A DNA stretch of 41,115 nt from Mesorhizobium sp. CA14 (GTDB lineage Bacteria; Pseudomonadota; Alphaproteobacteria; Rhizobiales; Rhizobiaceae): NCBI RefSeq assembly GCF_020165195.1, contig NZ_JAIUHR010000039.1, positions 1-41,115 on the forward strand. The letters are read 5' to 3'. Position 1 is the stretch's first letter. Every line of letters starts with the position of its first letter. Of the stretch, positions 16,546-23,697 are shown piece by piece. Both the position numbers and the translations under genes were made by a program. Below the pieces are notes generated by a model. That model did no database searches and was not told the DNA's origin. It was given only the letters and a program-made list of their open reading frames with translations.

Positions 16546-16761
16546 ATGACGGTCGAACTTGTAGTTCTCGAAATGGCGGCTGCCCGGCAGCACGCAAAGC
16601 GAGCTGACCAGTCGCTGAAGCAAGCGACGGCTATGCTCGACGATAATCATGGCATGGCTGTGAGCATTGCGCTGTGCTGCCGCATCCGAAACGGGCGAGC
16701 GCGCGCGAAGGCAGCCAAGCGTCGCCTGCTGAAGATCGCCCCACCAACAACCGCGCAGTGA
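16546..16761 (+). CDS. Small hypothetical protein, 71 aa
   Basis: GGAGGAAAC lies just upstream of ATG 16546. The product (MTVELVVLEMAAARQHAKRA...) is strongly helical and basic, with an Ala/Arg/Lys-rich C-terminus (RIRNGRARAKAAKRRLLKIA), consistent with a small nucleic-acid- or membrane-associated protein. No family recognised. The ribosome binding site is the main support. Confidence 0.5.
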   Translation: MTVELVVLEMAAARQHAKRADQSLKQATAMLDDNHGMAVSIALCCRIRNGRARAKAAKRRLLKIAPPTTAQ

Positions 16762-16844
16762 CGAGCAACAACACTCATGCAGATCTCAGATTTTAACACC
16801 GCATCGATGCACGGGGCCAACTGTTCCGCGATGCCAAGACGGCC

Positions 16845-16994
16845 ATGCTCGTGGTCCGGCTCCTGCACCAGATGGAGCGGACTGCGGCCGCGGTCGACGA
16901 CGTCGAGGACGCGCTTGAGGAGTTTGCAGCAGCAACGCGCCCGCCGGTGACACACTTCACCCGGCTGCGGACGGGCGAAACGCTCGGGCTTTAG
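16845..16994 (+). CDS. Small hypothetical protein, 49 aa
   Basis: A 49-codon frame (MLVVRLLHQMERTAAAVDDV, then EDALEEFAAATRPPVTHFTR) with good helical and coding character, ending in LRTGETLGL. No ribosome binding site is convincing at the ATG, and the frame stays open upstream to about 16800, so this may be the tail of a truncated gene. Two GC-rich hairpins follow, at 16985-16998 and 17019-17037. Confidence 0.35.
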   Translation: MLVVRLLHQMERTAAAVDDVEDALEEFAAATRPPVTHFTRLRTGETLGL

Positions 16995-17050
16995 CCCACG
17001 CGACAGGCCGTCCGTCGAGGCGGGGAGGGAGCCCGCCGTCTCTACAGGGT

Positions 17051-17227
17051 ATGGAGATAGACGGAGAAATTAGCACGGTTAGCGAAGTCCTCCAGTTGGC
17101 GAGCGAAATGAGAGGCTTAGAATCGGAGACCCACCCGCTGCGCGATAGTCATCCTCGAATTGGAAGGACCGATCTTGCGGTCATTCAAAAGCACATCAAG
17201 AGAATGTATCGACTTCAGCGATTGTGA
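17051..17227 (+). CDS. Small hypothetical protein, 58 aa
   Basis: A forward frame (MEIDGEISTVSEVLQLASEM, ending RTDLAVIQKHIKRMYRLQRL) with balanced acidic and basic helices, convergent with the recombinase gene. The ribosome binding site is weak (CAGGGT). Unrecognised. It may be a small DNA-binding or accessory protein of the neighbouring element. Confidence 0.4.
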   Translation: MEIDGEISTVSEVLQLASEMRGLESETHPLRDSHPRIGRTDLAVIQKHIKRMYRLQRL

Positions 17228-17267
17228 ACCGTGGACCATTGAGGAACCGAGAGAACAAAAGGCGCAG

Positions 17268-18908
17268 TTAGGTTGGCGTTACGGCTCTTTCGCCCCGAGG
17301 CTTCGAAGGGTCATAACGCAAGCCCTCTCGCAGCAGCTGCCGTGCCCTTATCCGCCCGTCACGGACGGTTTGTCCTCTGGTAGTTGGGAAACCTGCCAAC
17401 TCGTACGCCTTCAGCATCGATCCAAAACGTTCGTCGAAAACGTGATGCTTGGGGAGATTCGGATCCCCATCCACTAGGGCACATGAAACGTATCCGAACG
17501 TAGCATGCAGACGCCGGATGCCATCCAGAAGCTCCGTATCTGAGTGCTTTGGACCCCGTTGGCTGACCCTACGCCGCGCTGCCCCTACCGTTCCTTTTTT
17601 GGTAGTTGGGAAACCTGCCAACTCGTAGGCCTTGATAATGGACCCAAATCGCTCGGCGAAAACGCGATAAACAGGCAGCTCTTGATCCGCATTGATCAGC
17701 GCGATTGTGATAAAGCCGAACTCGGCGTGTAGCCGTCGGATTCCGTTCAACAGCTCTTCATCGGTGTAGGTGCGACCTCGTTTTGCGATGGCCCGAAGCG
17801 ACTGGAATCCGACCGTTGCAAATGCTGTCCGCAGGTTGCCGAAATGCTCGATATATGTTTGGACGCAGGGCGTGTATGGGCAATTGTCGATGATTGCGGA
17901 GGTGAGATTGTTCTTTTCTCTAAAGAGTCGCCTCAGTCTTTTTACCATGTCGCGTCTGGTATAGCCGTACCCTCGTTTGTGTCGGAACTCCCGCTGCGCT
18001 CTCGCAAACCGCTTGGGGTCTACAATCGGTTCCATTACCCGCGTCCTGACCCAGAGGCCGGGAGGATTGGGTTTGGCCGTCCCTCTCATTTTTTGGTTGG
18101 TTCTGTTGTAGACGTAGTACCCGATCATCAACTCGCTGCGTAGAACAGTCTTTACGCGCGCGAACGCCCATACGCACCCGTCCGTCGATGGCACCCTCTC
18201 ATCGTTCAGTATCCTAACGATGCTACCGATGCTTCGCCTCTGATCGACAAACATCCGAAAGATGCGCCTAACGATCTTAAGCTCCTCAGGAGGTCCCGGA
18301 ACGTAAATCACGCGGTCGGTACTCAACCCCTTTTCTTCGCCCGGCCCGAGGAGAAATCGGGGCCGACCATCGCTGCTAATCAACATTCGTCTGACCCCAT
18401 AGGGCAGTGTGCCGCCCTGCTTAAACCCAAGGCGAGCCTGCTGTGTCTGCGCCCTTGAAATCTTCGCTGAGAGCTCCCGGCTGTACTCGCTTGCCATCAC
18501 CCGCTTAAGGTTCTTGACGATGGCCGAAACCATGCTGCCGTCGTTTTCAAAAGGCTCTCCACAGTACTGGACAGCTACACCGGCATCTCGGCAGATGAAT
18601 TCGTAGTGAGCGGATTGGTCGGTGTCCTGAAACCGCCCCCATCGGCTGACGTCAAGGACGAGGATTGCAGAATAGGTCCGTTGGCCAGTCACCACATCGG
18701 ACAGCAGTTGCTTGAGGCCGTCCCTCCCTTTTAAACTTAGGCCACTTTTTCCGGCGTCGGCGTATGTCTGGACGATAGCGAAGCCTCTTGCCTCGGCATA
18801 CTCGGCAATAGCGGCGATCTGATTCTCCAGCGAATAGCGCTGGTGTTCGGTTGACATCCGAATGTACTGCGCGGCCGGGATGCGAAGATCGGCTGTCAAC
18901 TCAGTCAC
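17268..18908 (-). CDS. Large serine recombinase with C-terminal repeats
   Basis: Site-specific recombinase of the resolvase/invertase serine class. The catalytic domain (about residues 10-150) holds Arg17 and Ser19 in YIRMSTEHQ, VLDVSRWGR (Arg89/Arg92) and the helix EYSRELSAKISRAQ. A recombinase domain follows (GFKQGGTLPYGVRRM, then IVRRIFRMFVDQRRSIGSIV). The C-terminal 200 residues are unusual: three copies of a roughly 70-residue unit of the form ELLxGIRRLHAxFG...FGSxxKAYELAGFPTT, the last two separated by exactly 74 residues. The unit resembles homing-endonuclease-associated repeats, presumed DNA-binding. The classic Cys-rich zinc ribbon and long coiled coil of phage integrases were not seen. 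Start GTG 18908 has GAGAGG upstream and sits inside a perfect palindrome. Likely the integrase of a mobile element, or a resident recombinase. Confidence 0.9.
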   Translation of the reverse strand: MTELTADLRIPAAQYIRMSTEHQRYSLENQIAAIAEYAEARGFAIVQTYADAGKSGLSLKGRDGLKQLLSDVVTGQRTYSAILVLDVSRWGRFQDTDQSAHYEFICRDAGVAVQYCGEPFENDGSMVSAIVKNLKRVMASEYSRELSAKISRAQTQQARLGFKQGGTLPYGVRRMLISSDGRPRFLLGPGEEKGLSTDRVIYVPGPPEELKIVRRIFRMFVDQRRSIGSIVRILNDERVPSTDGCVWAFARVKTVLRSELMIGYYVYNRTNQKMRGTAKPNPPGLWVRTRVMEPIVDPKRFARAQREFRHKRGYGYTRRDMVKRLRRLFREKNNLTSAIIDNCPYTPCVQTYIEHFGNLRTAFATVGFQSLRAIAKRGRTYTDEELLNGIRRLHAEFGFITIALINADQELPVYRVFAERFGSIIKAYELAGFPTTKKGTVGAARRRVSQRGPKHSDTELLDGIRRLHATFGYVSCALVDGDPNLPKHHVFDERFGSMLKAYELAGFPTTRGQTVRDGRIRARQLLREGLRYDPSKPRGERAVTPT

Positions 18909-18917
18909 TATAGTGAC
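18904..18917. promoter_or_regulatory. Perfect 14-bp palindrome across the recombinase start codon
   Basis: GTCACTATAGTGAC is fully symmetric and includes the GTG start at 18908-18906. It lies between the ribosome binding site and the second codon, so a bound dimer, or an RNA hairpin, would interfere with expression. It could also be a recombination site core. Confidence 0.5.
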
Positions 18918-18955
18918 CTCTCTTTCAACGTTCTACGCCCCTCTTCGGCGCGCAT

Positions 18956-18984
18956 ATTATAACCTCTGAATGTTTTCCCAGGAA
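18956..18984 (-). promoter_or_regulatory. Candidate promoter of the serine recombinase gene
   Basis: On the reverse strand a perfect TATAAT (18961-18956) lies 48 bp before the start codon. A poor -35 (TTCCTG, 18984-18979) sits 17 bp further upstream. The weak -35 would suit a regulated promoter. Confidence 0.4.
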
Positions 18985-19049
18985 GGTATTTGGGCGTTGC
19001 CGCACTAAGACTCAAATTATCGACATATGATCAAGAAAGCCAAATGTAT

Positions 19050-19095
19050 TTATACGCGATCCGTATAATTCTGTTTTATACGCGATCGGGTATAA
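19050..19095. repeat. Two tandem palindromic sites upstream of the recombinase
   Basis: TTATACGCGATCCGTATAA (19050-19068) and TTATACGCGATCGGGTATAA (19076-19095) share the left half and the GTATAA right arm. Each has six-base inverted arms (TTATAC/GTATAA). Centre spacing is about 26 bp. They look like paired operators or recombinase-binding sites. They lie in the 276-bp region between two reverse-strand genes (recombinase and the 174-aa hypothetical), so they could control the recombinase. Confidence 0.6.
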
Positions 19096-19184
19096 TGCAA
19101 CTCAGTCGCACGTGTTCGGAAATCGTGACAGGATTGGGGGAATCGATATCGATGACAACTTTGCGGTCGTTTCCCCCGGGCCGA

Positions 19185-19709
19185 TCATTGAGCTGCGTTC
19201 GACGCTTGGATTATCGCCTCCTGCGCTTCGCTTTCCTGCCTCCAAACGATTTCGATGTGCTGGAATGATCCCTCAATGGAATTTACACGAGCGTAGAATG
19301 CAGCCTCGCTTTTCTGAAATGTAGCACAAGCTGCCTTCCAAACTAGGGCTGTGGTGACATCTGGATCATCGCCAATCTTGGCATTTGCGAGCGGCACACA
19401 GATTTGGTCGTACCTCGCTGTCTCGGTGAGTATGGATTTGGTCTGCCTTGTGAAATCAGTGTGTGCAGTTTCGACGCTGTCGTGAAGGTTGGATGCCGCG
19501 CCTTGGGCGTCGCTGATCCACATCGCTATGTCAGATCGCGCACTGTAAGCGTCCGGCCCTTTAATGATCGCCTTCTGCTTCGTAAGACCTCGACGCATAT
19601 CCGCTGTGATGGTTCGATATTTCTGCTCGACCCGATCGAACCGCGAGAAATTTTTGTCCGCATAAGAACCGAAATCGGCAAGTCGCTCTGATAGGTCACG
19701 CAAGCCCAC
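19185..19709 (-). CDS. Hypothetical helical protein, 174 aa
   Basis: Begins MGLRDLSERLADFGSYADKN and is helical throughout, with Gln/Glu/Ala-rich segments (ILTETARYDQICVPLANAKI; ATFQKSEAAFYARVNSIEGS). It has no signal peptide or membrane helix and no family recognised. The start is taken as GTG 19709; the frame stays open for another 40 bases upstream without a start codon. It lies upstream of the recombinase on the same strand. It could be an accessory, structural or effector protein of the element. Confidence 0.55.
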   Translation of the reverse strand: MGLRDLSERLADFGSYADKNFSRFDRVEQKYRTITADMRRGLTKQKAIIKGPDAYSARSDIAMWISDAQGAASNLHDSVETAHTDFTRQTKSILTETARYDQICVPLANAKIGDDPDVTTALVWKAACATFQKSEAAFYARVNSIEGSFQHIEIVWRQESEAQEAIIQASNAAQ

Positions 19710-19804
19710 AAGCGCCTTCGCCAGCGGCGTCCGCCTCGTGGTGGCGGCTGAGAGCTCGCGTAATCCTCATCGATCCGGTCTTGGCGCGCCGGTCACGGCC
19801 GCCT

Positions 19805-19962
19805 CCTCAAGCTCGCCCGTCGAGGCAGGGCTCGGGTTGTGGCAGACGCTGCCGACCCGTCAACCCTGTTCCGCACCAGCACCGAGAACAGGGTTGTGAC
19901 GGGCCGGCTTCCCGCGTCCGCCTCTGCCGCTTCGCCCTCGACGGAGAGGGGCGAGCTTGAGG
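19805..19962. repeat. Long nested inverted repeat upstream of ardC
   Basis: Outer arms CCTCAAGCTCGCCC (19805-19818) and GGGCGAGCTTGAGG (19949-19962) are perfectly complementary over 14 bases. Inside, CAACCCTGTTC (19861-19871) and GAACAGGGTTG (19886-19896) pair perfectly over 11 bases, extended by CCCGTCA/TGACGGG with a two-base bulge. The single strand would fold into a long hairpin ending nine bases before the ardC start, with the ribosome binding site at the edge of the right outer arm. Such a structure can serve as a single-strand promoter, transfer origin or attenuator. Confidence 0.7.
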
Positions 19963-19970
19963 AGCCAGCC

Positions 19971-20897
19971 ATGACCACCAATCGCACATATGAGACCCGG
20001 ACCGATATCTATGAGCGCGTCACCAGCCAGATCATCCCCGCCATCGAGGCCGGCGCCGACGACTATCGGATGCCCTGGCACCATGACGGATCGGCCATCA
20101 CCACGCCTGTTAACGTCGCCTCGCAGAAGGCCTATCGTGGCGTCAACGTCATCGCACTCTGGGCCGCGGCGTACGCGATCGGCTATCCCGCCGGCATCTG
20201 GGGAACCTATCGCCAGTGGCGGGCACTGGGCGCCAAGGTCCGCAAGGGCGAGCGCGGCCATCTGGTCGTGTTCTGGAAGATTGCCGACCGCCACGGCGAG
20301 GCAGACACTGAGGACACTAATGAAGATCACGACGAGCCTGCCCGACGCATGTTCGCCCGCGGCTACACCGTCTTCAATTGTGCCCAGGTCGATGGCTACA
20401 CGCTGCCCGAGATGCCGGTGCTGCCCGAGGCCGAGCGTATCGAGCAGGCCGAGCGGTTCTGTGCGGCGCTTGGCATCGACATCCGGCACGGTGGCTCACG
20501 AGCGTACTACAGACCGTCCACGGATCACGTGCAGATGCCCGAGTTTGCCTGCTTCCGCGATGCCGTCGCCTACTACGCCGTGCTGCTCCACGAATGCGGG
20601 CATGCCTCAGGCGCCAGCCATCGCCTCGATCGCGATCTCTCCGGACGTTTCGGCTCGGCGGCCTACGCCATGGAGGAATGCACGGTCGAGCTCCTGAGTG
20701 CCATGATCTGCGCCGACCTCAACCTCAGTGTCGAGCCGCGGCCCGAACACGCCGCCTATGTCGCGTCCTGGCTCGAAGTGCTTCGCGCCGAAAAGCGGGC
20801 CATCTTCACCGCCGCGGCTAAGGCGCAACAGATCGCCGACTGGATGCACGCCCAGCAGGGCAACACCCATCGCCACGACAACAGGGACGCAGCATAG
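19971..20897 (+). CDS. ardC: ArdC-like antirestriction protein (ssDNA-binding domain plus zinc metallopeptidase)
   Basis: A 308-residue protein. The N-terminal half (RTDIYERVTSQIIPAIEAGA, then PWHHDGSAITTPVNVASQKA, YRGVNVIALW, GTYRQWRALGAKVRKGERG) is the ArdC single-stranded-DNA-binding domain. The C-terminal half is a zincin-like peptidase with HECGH at residues 207-211 and the downstream Glu region YAMEECTVELLSAM. ArdC proteins shield incoming conjugative DNA from host restriction and usually enter first. Start ATG 19971 has GAGGAG upstream; an open frame from 19839 runs through the inverted repeat and is unlikely to be translated. A broken recombinase abuts the stop codon. Separated here from its transfer module. 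Confidence 0.9.
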   Translation: MTTNRTYETRTDIYERVTSQIIPAIEAGADDYRMPWHHDGSAITTPVNVASQKAYRGVNVIALWAAAYAIGYPAGIWGTYRQWRALGAKVRKGERGHLVVFWKIADRHGEADTEDTNEDHDEPARRMFARGYTVFNCAQVDGYTLPEMPVLPEAERIEQAERFCAALGIDIRHGGSRAYYRPSTDHVQMPEFACFRDAVAYYAVLLHECGHASGASHRLDRDLSGRFGSAAYAMEECTVELLSAMICADLNLSVEPRPEHAAYVASWLEVLRAEKRAIFTAAAKAQQIADWMHAQQGNTHRHDNRDAA

Positions 20898-20899
20898 GC

Positions 20900-21951
20900 G
20901 CGCCCCTACCAACCGGGGTGACACCAGCATCGTCAAGGCGCCGTCGCACCATGCTGGCCAGCATACCGAGCTTGCGATAAGGCGCGCGTGTTCGCACGAA
21001 GATCTCGCGGGCATCTATCGCAGGCCGCCCCGTCTGCAGATAGGCAAGCATCGCTTCACCCACCGGCACCATCAATGGCAGGAATGAGCATGCCCGCGTC
21101 TTGGTGTTCCTGATGCGGATCGATTCCGCCCGCCAGTCGATATCCTCGATCCGAAGATTGCAGATTTCGCCCGATCTCAGGCCGTAGGTCGCACGCAATT
21201 GAAGGATGGCGGGGGTCCCGCAACCCCGCCGGCGTCTTGTCCTCCCCCGACGCATGCAAAACGGCGGCGACCTGATCGGGCGTAAGGATCGACGGCACAC
21301 CTTCATGGGCATAGAGCAAAGGGGCGATAACGTGGGGCGATAAATCGGTGGCCACGCGCCCAGTCCGATGGAGATAGCGCAGCATCGAGCGAAGGCGCTC
21401 CGCCACATCCTTCACAGATCTGCGCGTCTGGTGAGGGCTGCGCGTGTCCATGTAGCCATCGATGTCGCTCACTGTCATGTCATCAGGCTGTCGGGATCGT
21501 GCCGATCGATCTGCCAGGCCAGAAAGTTCCGCCCCTCCCACATCAACGCGTCGATGCTGGCGGCAGCAGGACCTCGTTCCTCGCGCAGCCAGGTCTCGTA
21601 CTCCTCGCAGATGGCAAAGCGCACTGCCTCGGCAGCGCAGGTCGCCTTCGGTGCGGACGGCCATTGACCCTGTGCGAGCCGGAGCAACGCATCGATTCCG
21701 GAACGCGGAATCGAGTGCCAGTATGGTCCTGGAGATCGACCATAGCGTTCCTTGAACAGCGCGATTGCATAGCGCAGATATTCCGTTACCTCCGCTTCGC
21801 TCACGTTCGTGATCGGGATATTCCGCCGTAAAAGGTATTCAAGGAATCCGCGCACATAGACACAATAATTCCCGATTACCGTCGGGCTGTATTGCTGGCG
21901 GGATAGCACGGTCCTAAGCTCTGCGATCAGGTCGTAATTGCTATTCGACAT
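20900..21951 (-). pseudogene. Broken tyrosine recombinase (phage-integrase family)
   Basis: Three reverse frames join into one integrase. Frame 1 (21951-21475, MSNSNYDLIAELRTVLSRQQ to DRHDPDSLMT) is the SAM-like core-binding domain. Frame 2 (VSDIDGYMDTRSPHQTRR to EDKTPAGLRD) continues it. Frame 3 (AILQLRATYGLRSGEICNLR, then IEDIDWRAESIRI) enters the catalytic domain with the first catalytic Arg (GLRSGEI). The first shift comes from a five-base tandem duplication (ATGACATGAC near 21475-21484), the second from one extra base in a run of five G (21211-21215). The frame is then cut at about 20900, next to the ardC stop, so the HxxR and Tyr region is missing. Clearly inactive. Confidence 0.85.
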
Positions 21952-22038
21952 ACATGGCTCCTCTGCTGGTCAAAAAGACCGCAGAAGTTTGCCATCGGAA
22001 AGCAAAGGCCCCTCATCGGATATTTCCGCCCGTTGGTG

Positions 22039-22794
22039 TCATTGAGCGTCACTGTGCCGGCTTGGGATGTCGTCACCAAGCTTTGAAGGGCGGTCCAGTT
22101 GGAGATACCTTAACTGATCAGCCCGCCAGCTCTGCCAGCGCCGCCGAAGTTCACCTGACCGCAACCCTATCGGCTCCTTCATTATGTCAGCGCTCCGTAT
22201 CCGCTCGCACCGAAAGTGGCGGAAGCCCTGCCGAAGTTCGCACCATGCGATAAGCAGGCGGCTGGTCTCCGCATAACCCAGCGTGACCGGCCAGACCACT
22301 CTCTCGGTCGTTTGTCCGGATAGATCACGGTAAACCAGTCGCAGTTTGCGCCCCTCGCGCACGGATTGGCGAAGTTTCACGGCGAGCGCGTCTTCAGGTG
22401 CTGGAGCCAACGGCGGTCTGGCGGTAACGCTCGCTTCGGCGACGAAGGGACGAAGATCTTCGGGGATCGCCGCGGTAATTTTGACAAGCAGATCGCGCGC
22501 GGCATTGGCAAGAAGGTGATCGGAATGGGCGGACACCCATTGCGCACCTAGAACAACCGCCTCTATTTCGTCCGCGGTGAGCATGAGCGGCGGCATGTCG
22601 TAGCTGCGGTCGAGTACGAAACCAAATCCCGCCTCTCCCTGGATGGGCACTCGCTGGCCAATCAGGTCGGCGATGTCGCGGTAGACCGTACGTTTGGAAA
22701 CTTCCAGCTCTTCGGCAATCGCCGCTGCCGTCACGGCCCGATCTGTGCGCCGCAATATCTGGATGATTTGAAAGAGGCGATCGGCTCGACGCAT
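22039..22794 (-). CDS. YafY-type transcriptional regulator (HTH plus WYL domain)
   Basis: A 251-residue regulator starting MRRADRLFQIIQILRRTDRA, with a DeoR-like helix-turn-helix (AIAEELEVSKRTVYRDIADL). The middle is typical of the YafY group (GAQWVSAHSDHLLANAARDL), and a WYL-type ligand domain follows (LRLVYRDLSGQTTERVVWPV, then LIAWCELRQGFRHFRCERI). The start at 22794 has AGGAGT nine bases upstream; a longer open frame to 22932 runs over the operator. Divergent from the VOC gene with a strong palindrome between, so it very likely controls that gene and itself. Confidence 0.9.
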   Translation of the reverse strand: MRRADRLFQIIQILRRTDRAVTAAAIAEELEVSKRTVYRDIADLIGQRVPIQGEAGFGFVLDRSYDMPPLMLTADEIEAVVLGAQWVSAHSDHLLANAARDLLVKITAAIPEDLRPFVAEASVTARPPLAPAPEDALAVKLRQSVREGRKLRLVYRDLSGQTTERVVWPVTLGYAETSRLLIAWCELRQGFRHFRCERIRSADIMKEPIGLRSGELRRRWQSWRADQLRYLQLDRPSKLGDDIPSRHSDAQ

Positions 22795-22807
22795 TGCTGT
22801 TGACTCC

Positions 22808-22829
22808 TGTTGCCATAATGGTGGCAACA
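22808..22829. promoter_or_regulatory. Operator of the WYL regulator
   Basis: TGTTGCCA and TGGCAACA form perfect eight-base inverted arms around TAATGG, 13 bp upstream of the regulator gene and 62 bp upstream of the VOC gene. A TTGCCA...TGGCAA site of this kind is what I would expect between a YafY-type regulator and its divergent target. Confidence 0.7.
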
Positions 22830-22891
22830 GGGCTGTGCGACAAGGCGTTAATTGGACGCCAACACGACGATACCTGACGAACGGAAACAAA

Positions 22892-23290
22892 ATGAAACTC
22901 GCATCAGTCCGCCTCATCGCAGCCGATATCAAGCAGATGGTCGCGTTTTACGAAATGATCTTGGGCCGCAAGGCGGAGTGGCTTGCTCCAGTGTTCGCCG
23001 AGCTTGTCGGGCCTGGTGCAACGCTGGCAATCGGCGCACCTGAAACTGTAGCACTTTGGAAAGAAGGAAGCGGTGAGCCCGGGGCCAATCGCACGGCCTA
23101 TTTGGAGATTCAAGTTGAGGATGTCGATGCGGAATTCGAGCGCCTGAAGGACAAAGTGCAACTGGTGCACGACATGAAGACGATGCCGTGGGGCAACAAG
23201 ACATTTCAGTTCCGCGACCCGGAAGGAAACGCAGTCTCGCTTTACATGCCGGAAACGGAAGCCGCCAAAAAACGCTTCGCTACACGATAG
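22892..23290 (+). CDS. VOC superfamily (glyoxalase/bleomycin-resistance-like) protein
   Basis: A 132-residue protein with two beta-alpha-beta-beta-beta units. The first is MKLASVRLIAADIKQMVAFY-EMILGRKAEW and the second centres on AYLEIQVEDVDAEFERL, ending FQFRDPEGNAVSLYMPE, the usual C-terminal VOC signature with the metal-ligand Glu region. VOC proteins include glyoxalases, dioxygenases and drug-binding resistance proteins; the substrate is unknown. GGAAAC lies upstream of ATG 22892. Paired with the divergent WYL regulator. Confidence 0.87.
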   Translation: MKLASVRLIAADIKQMVAFYEMILGRKAEWLAPVFAELVGPGATLAIGAPETVALWKEGSGEPGANRTAYLEIQVEDVDAEFERLKDKVQLVHDMKTMPWGNKTFQFRDPEGNAVSLYMPETEAAKKRFATR

Positions 23291-23407
23291 ATATGGCAAT
23301 GGCCCCGGTACTCGACACGCTCTGAAATAATGCGGAGGAAGGTGGTCAGAAACCCTGGACTTCAGGCAATCTAGTCGCCTTCCTTCACATTATGGGCTGC
23401 TGCGGAT

Positions 23408-23529
23408 AATTGAAAGTCCTCGCCGACGACAAGCGCGCGATCTTATCGGCCGCTGCCCATGCGCAGCGCGCCGTCGCTTTCCTGCATGGCTGTCAGCCGG
23501 AGGCCGCAGAAGGACGCGAGGCCGCCTGA
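23408..23529 (+). pseudogene. C-terminal scrap of a second ardC-like gene
   Basis: The forward frame ending at TGA 23527-23529 reads LKVLADDKRAILSAAAHAQR and AVAFLHGCQP. It closely parallels the C-terminal LEVLRAEKRAIFTAAAKAQQ segment of the intact ArdC at 19971-20897. No start and no upstream domains remain. This is the tail of a different ardC copy, evidence of a second, older element. Confidence 0.75.
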
Positions 23530-23663
23530 TGTTCCATCCATCAACCTTCGGAGGGCGGCCATATCTTCCCCCTCTGTTTAGCTCGGCCGTGCCGGCCGAT
23601 GACTATGCCGCAGAAGCTATCCCAGATAATCGCGAAATCCGATCCCCATGCGGGCTGATCGGC

Positions 23664-23687
23664 AGAGCCGGCGGGGGCTTTTCTTTT
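23664..23687 (+). terminator. Candidate rho-independent terminator
   Basis: AGCC and GGCT pair around a G-rich loop and are followed by TTTTCTTTT. It would end transcripts coming from the ardC-tail side, just before the convergent dinB remnant. A possible 77-aa forward frame from 23529 (MFHPSTFGGRPYLPPLFSSA) runs through it and is not called. Confidence 0.45.
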
Positions 23688-23697
23688 CGCGGCGATC

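Noticed and set aside
15989..16597. 202-codon reverse frame
   Set aside because: Arg/Ser/Pro-rich chance composition, no ribosome binding site, and it overlaps the start of a better-supported small gene.
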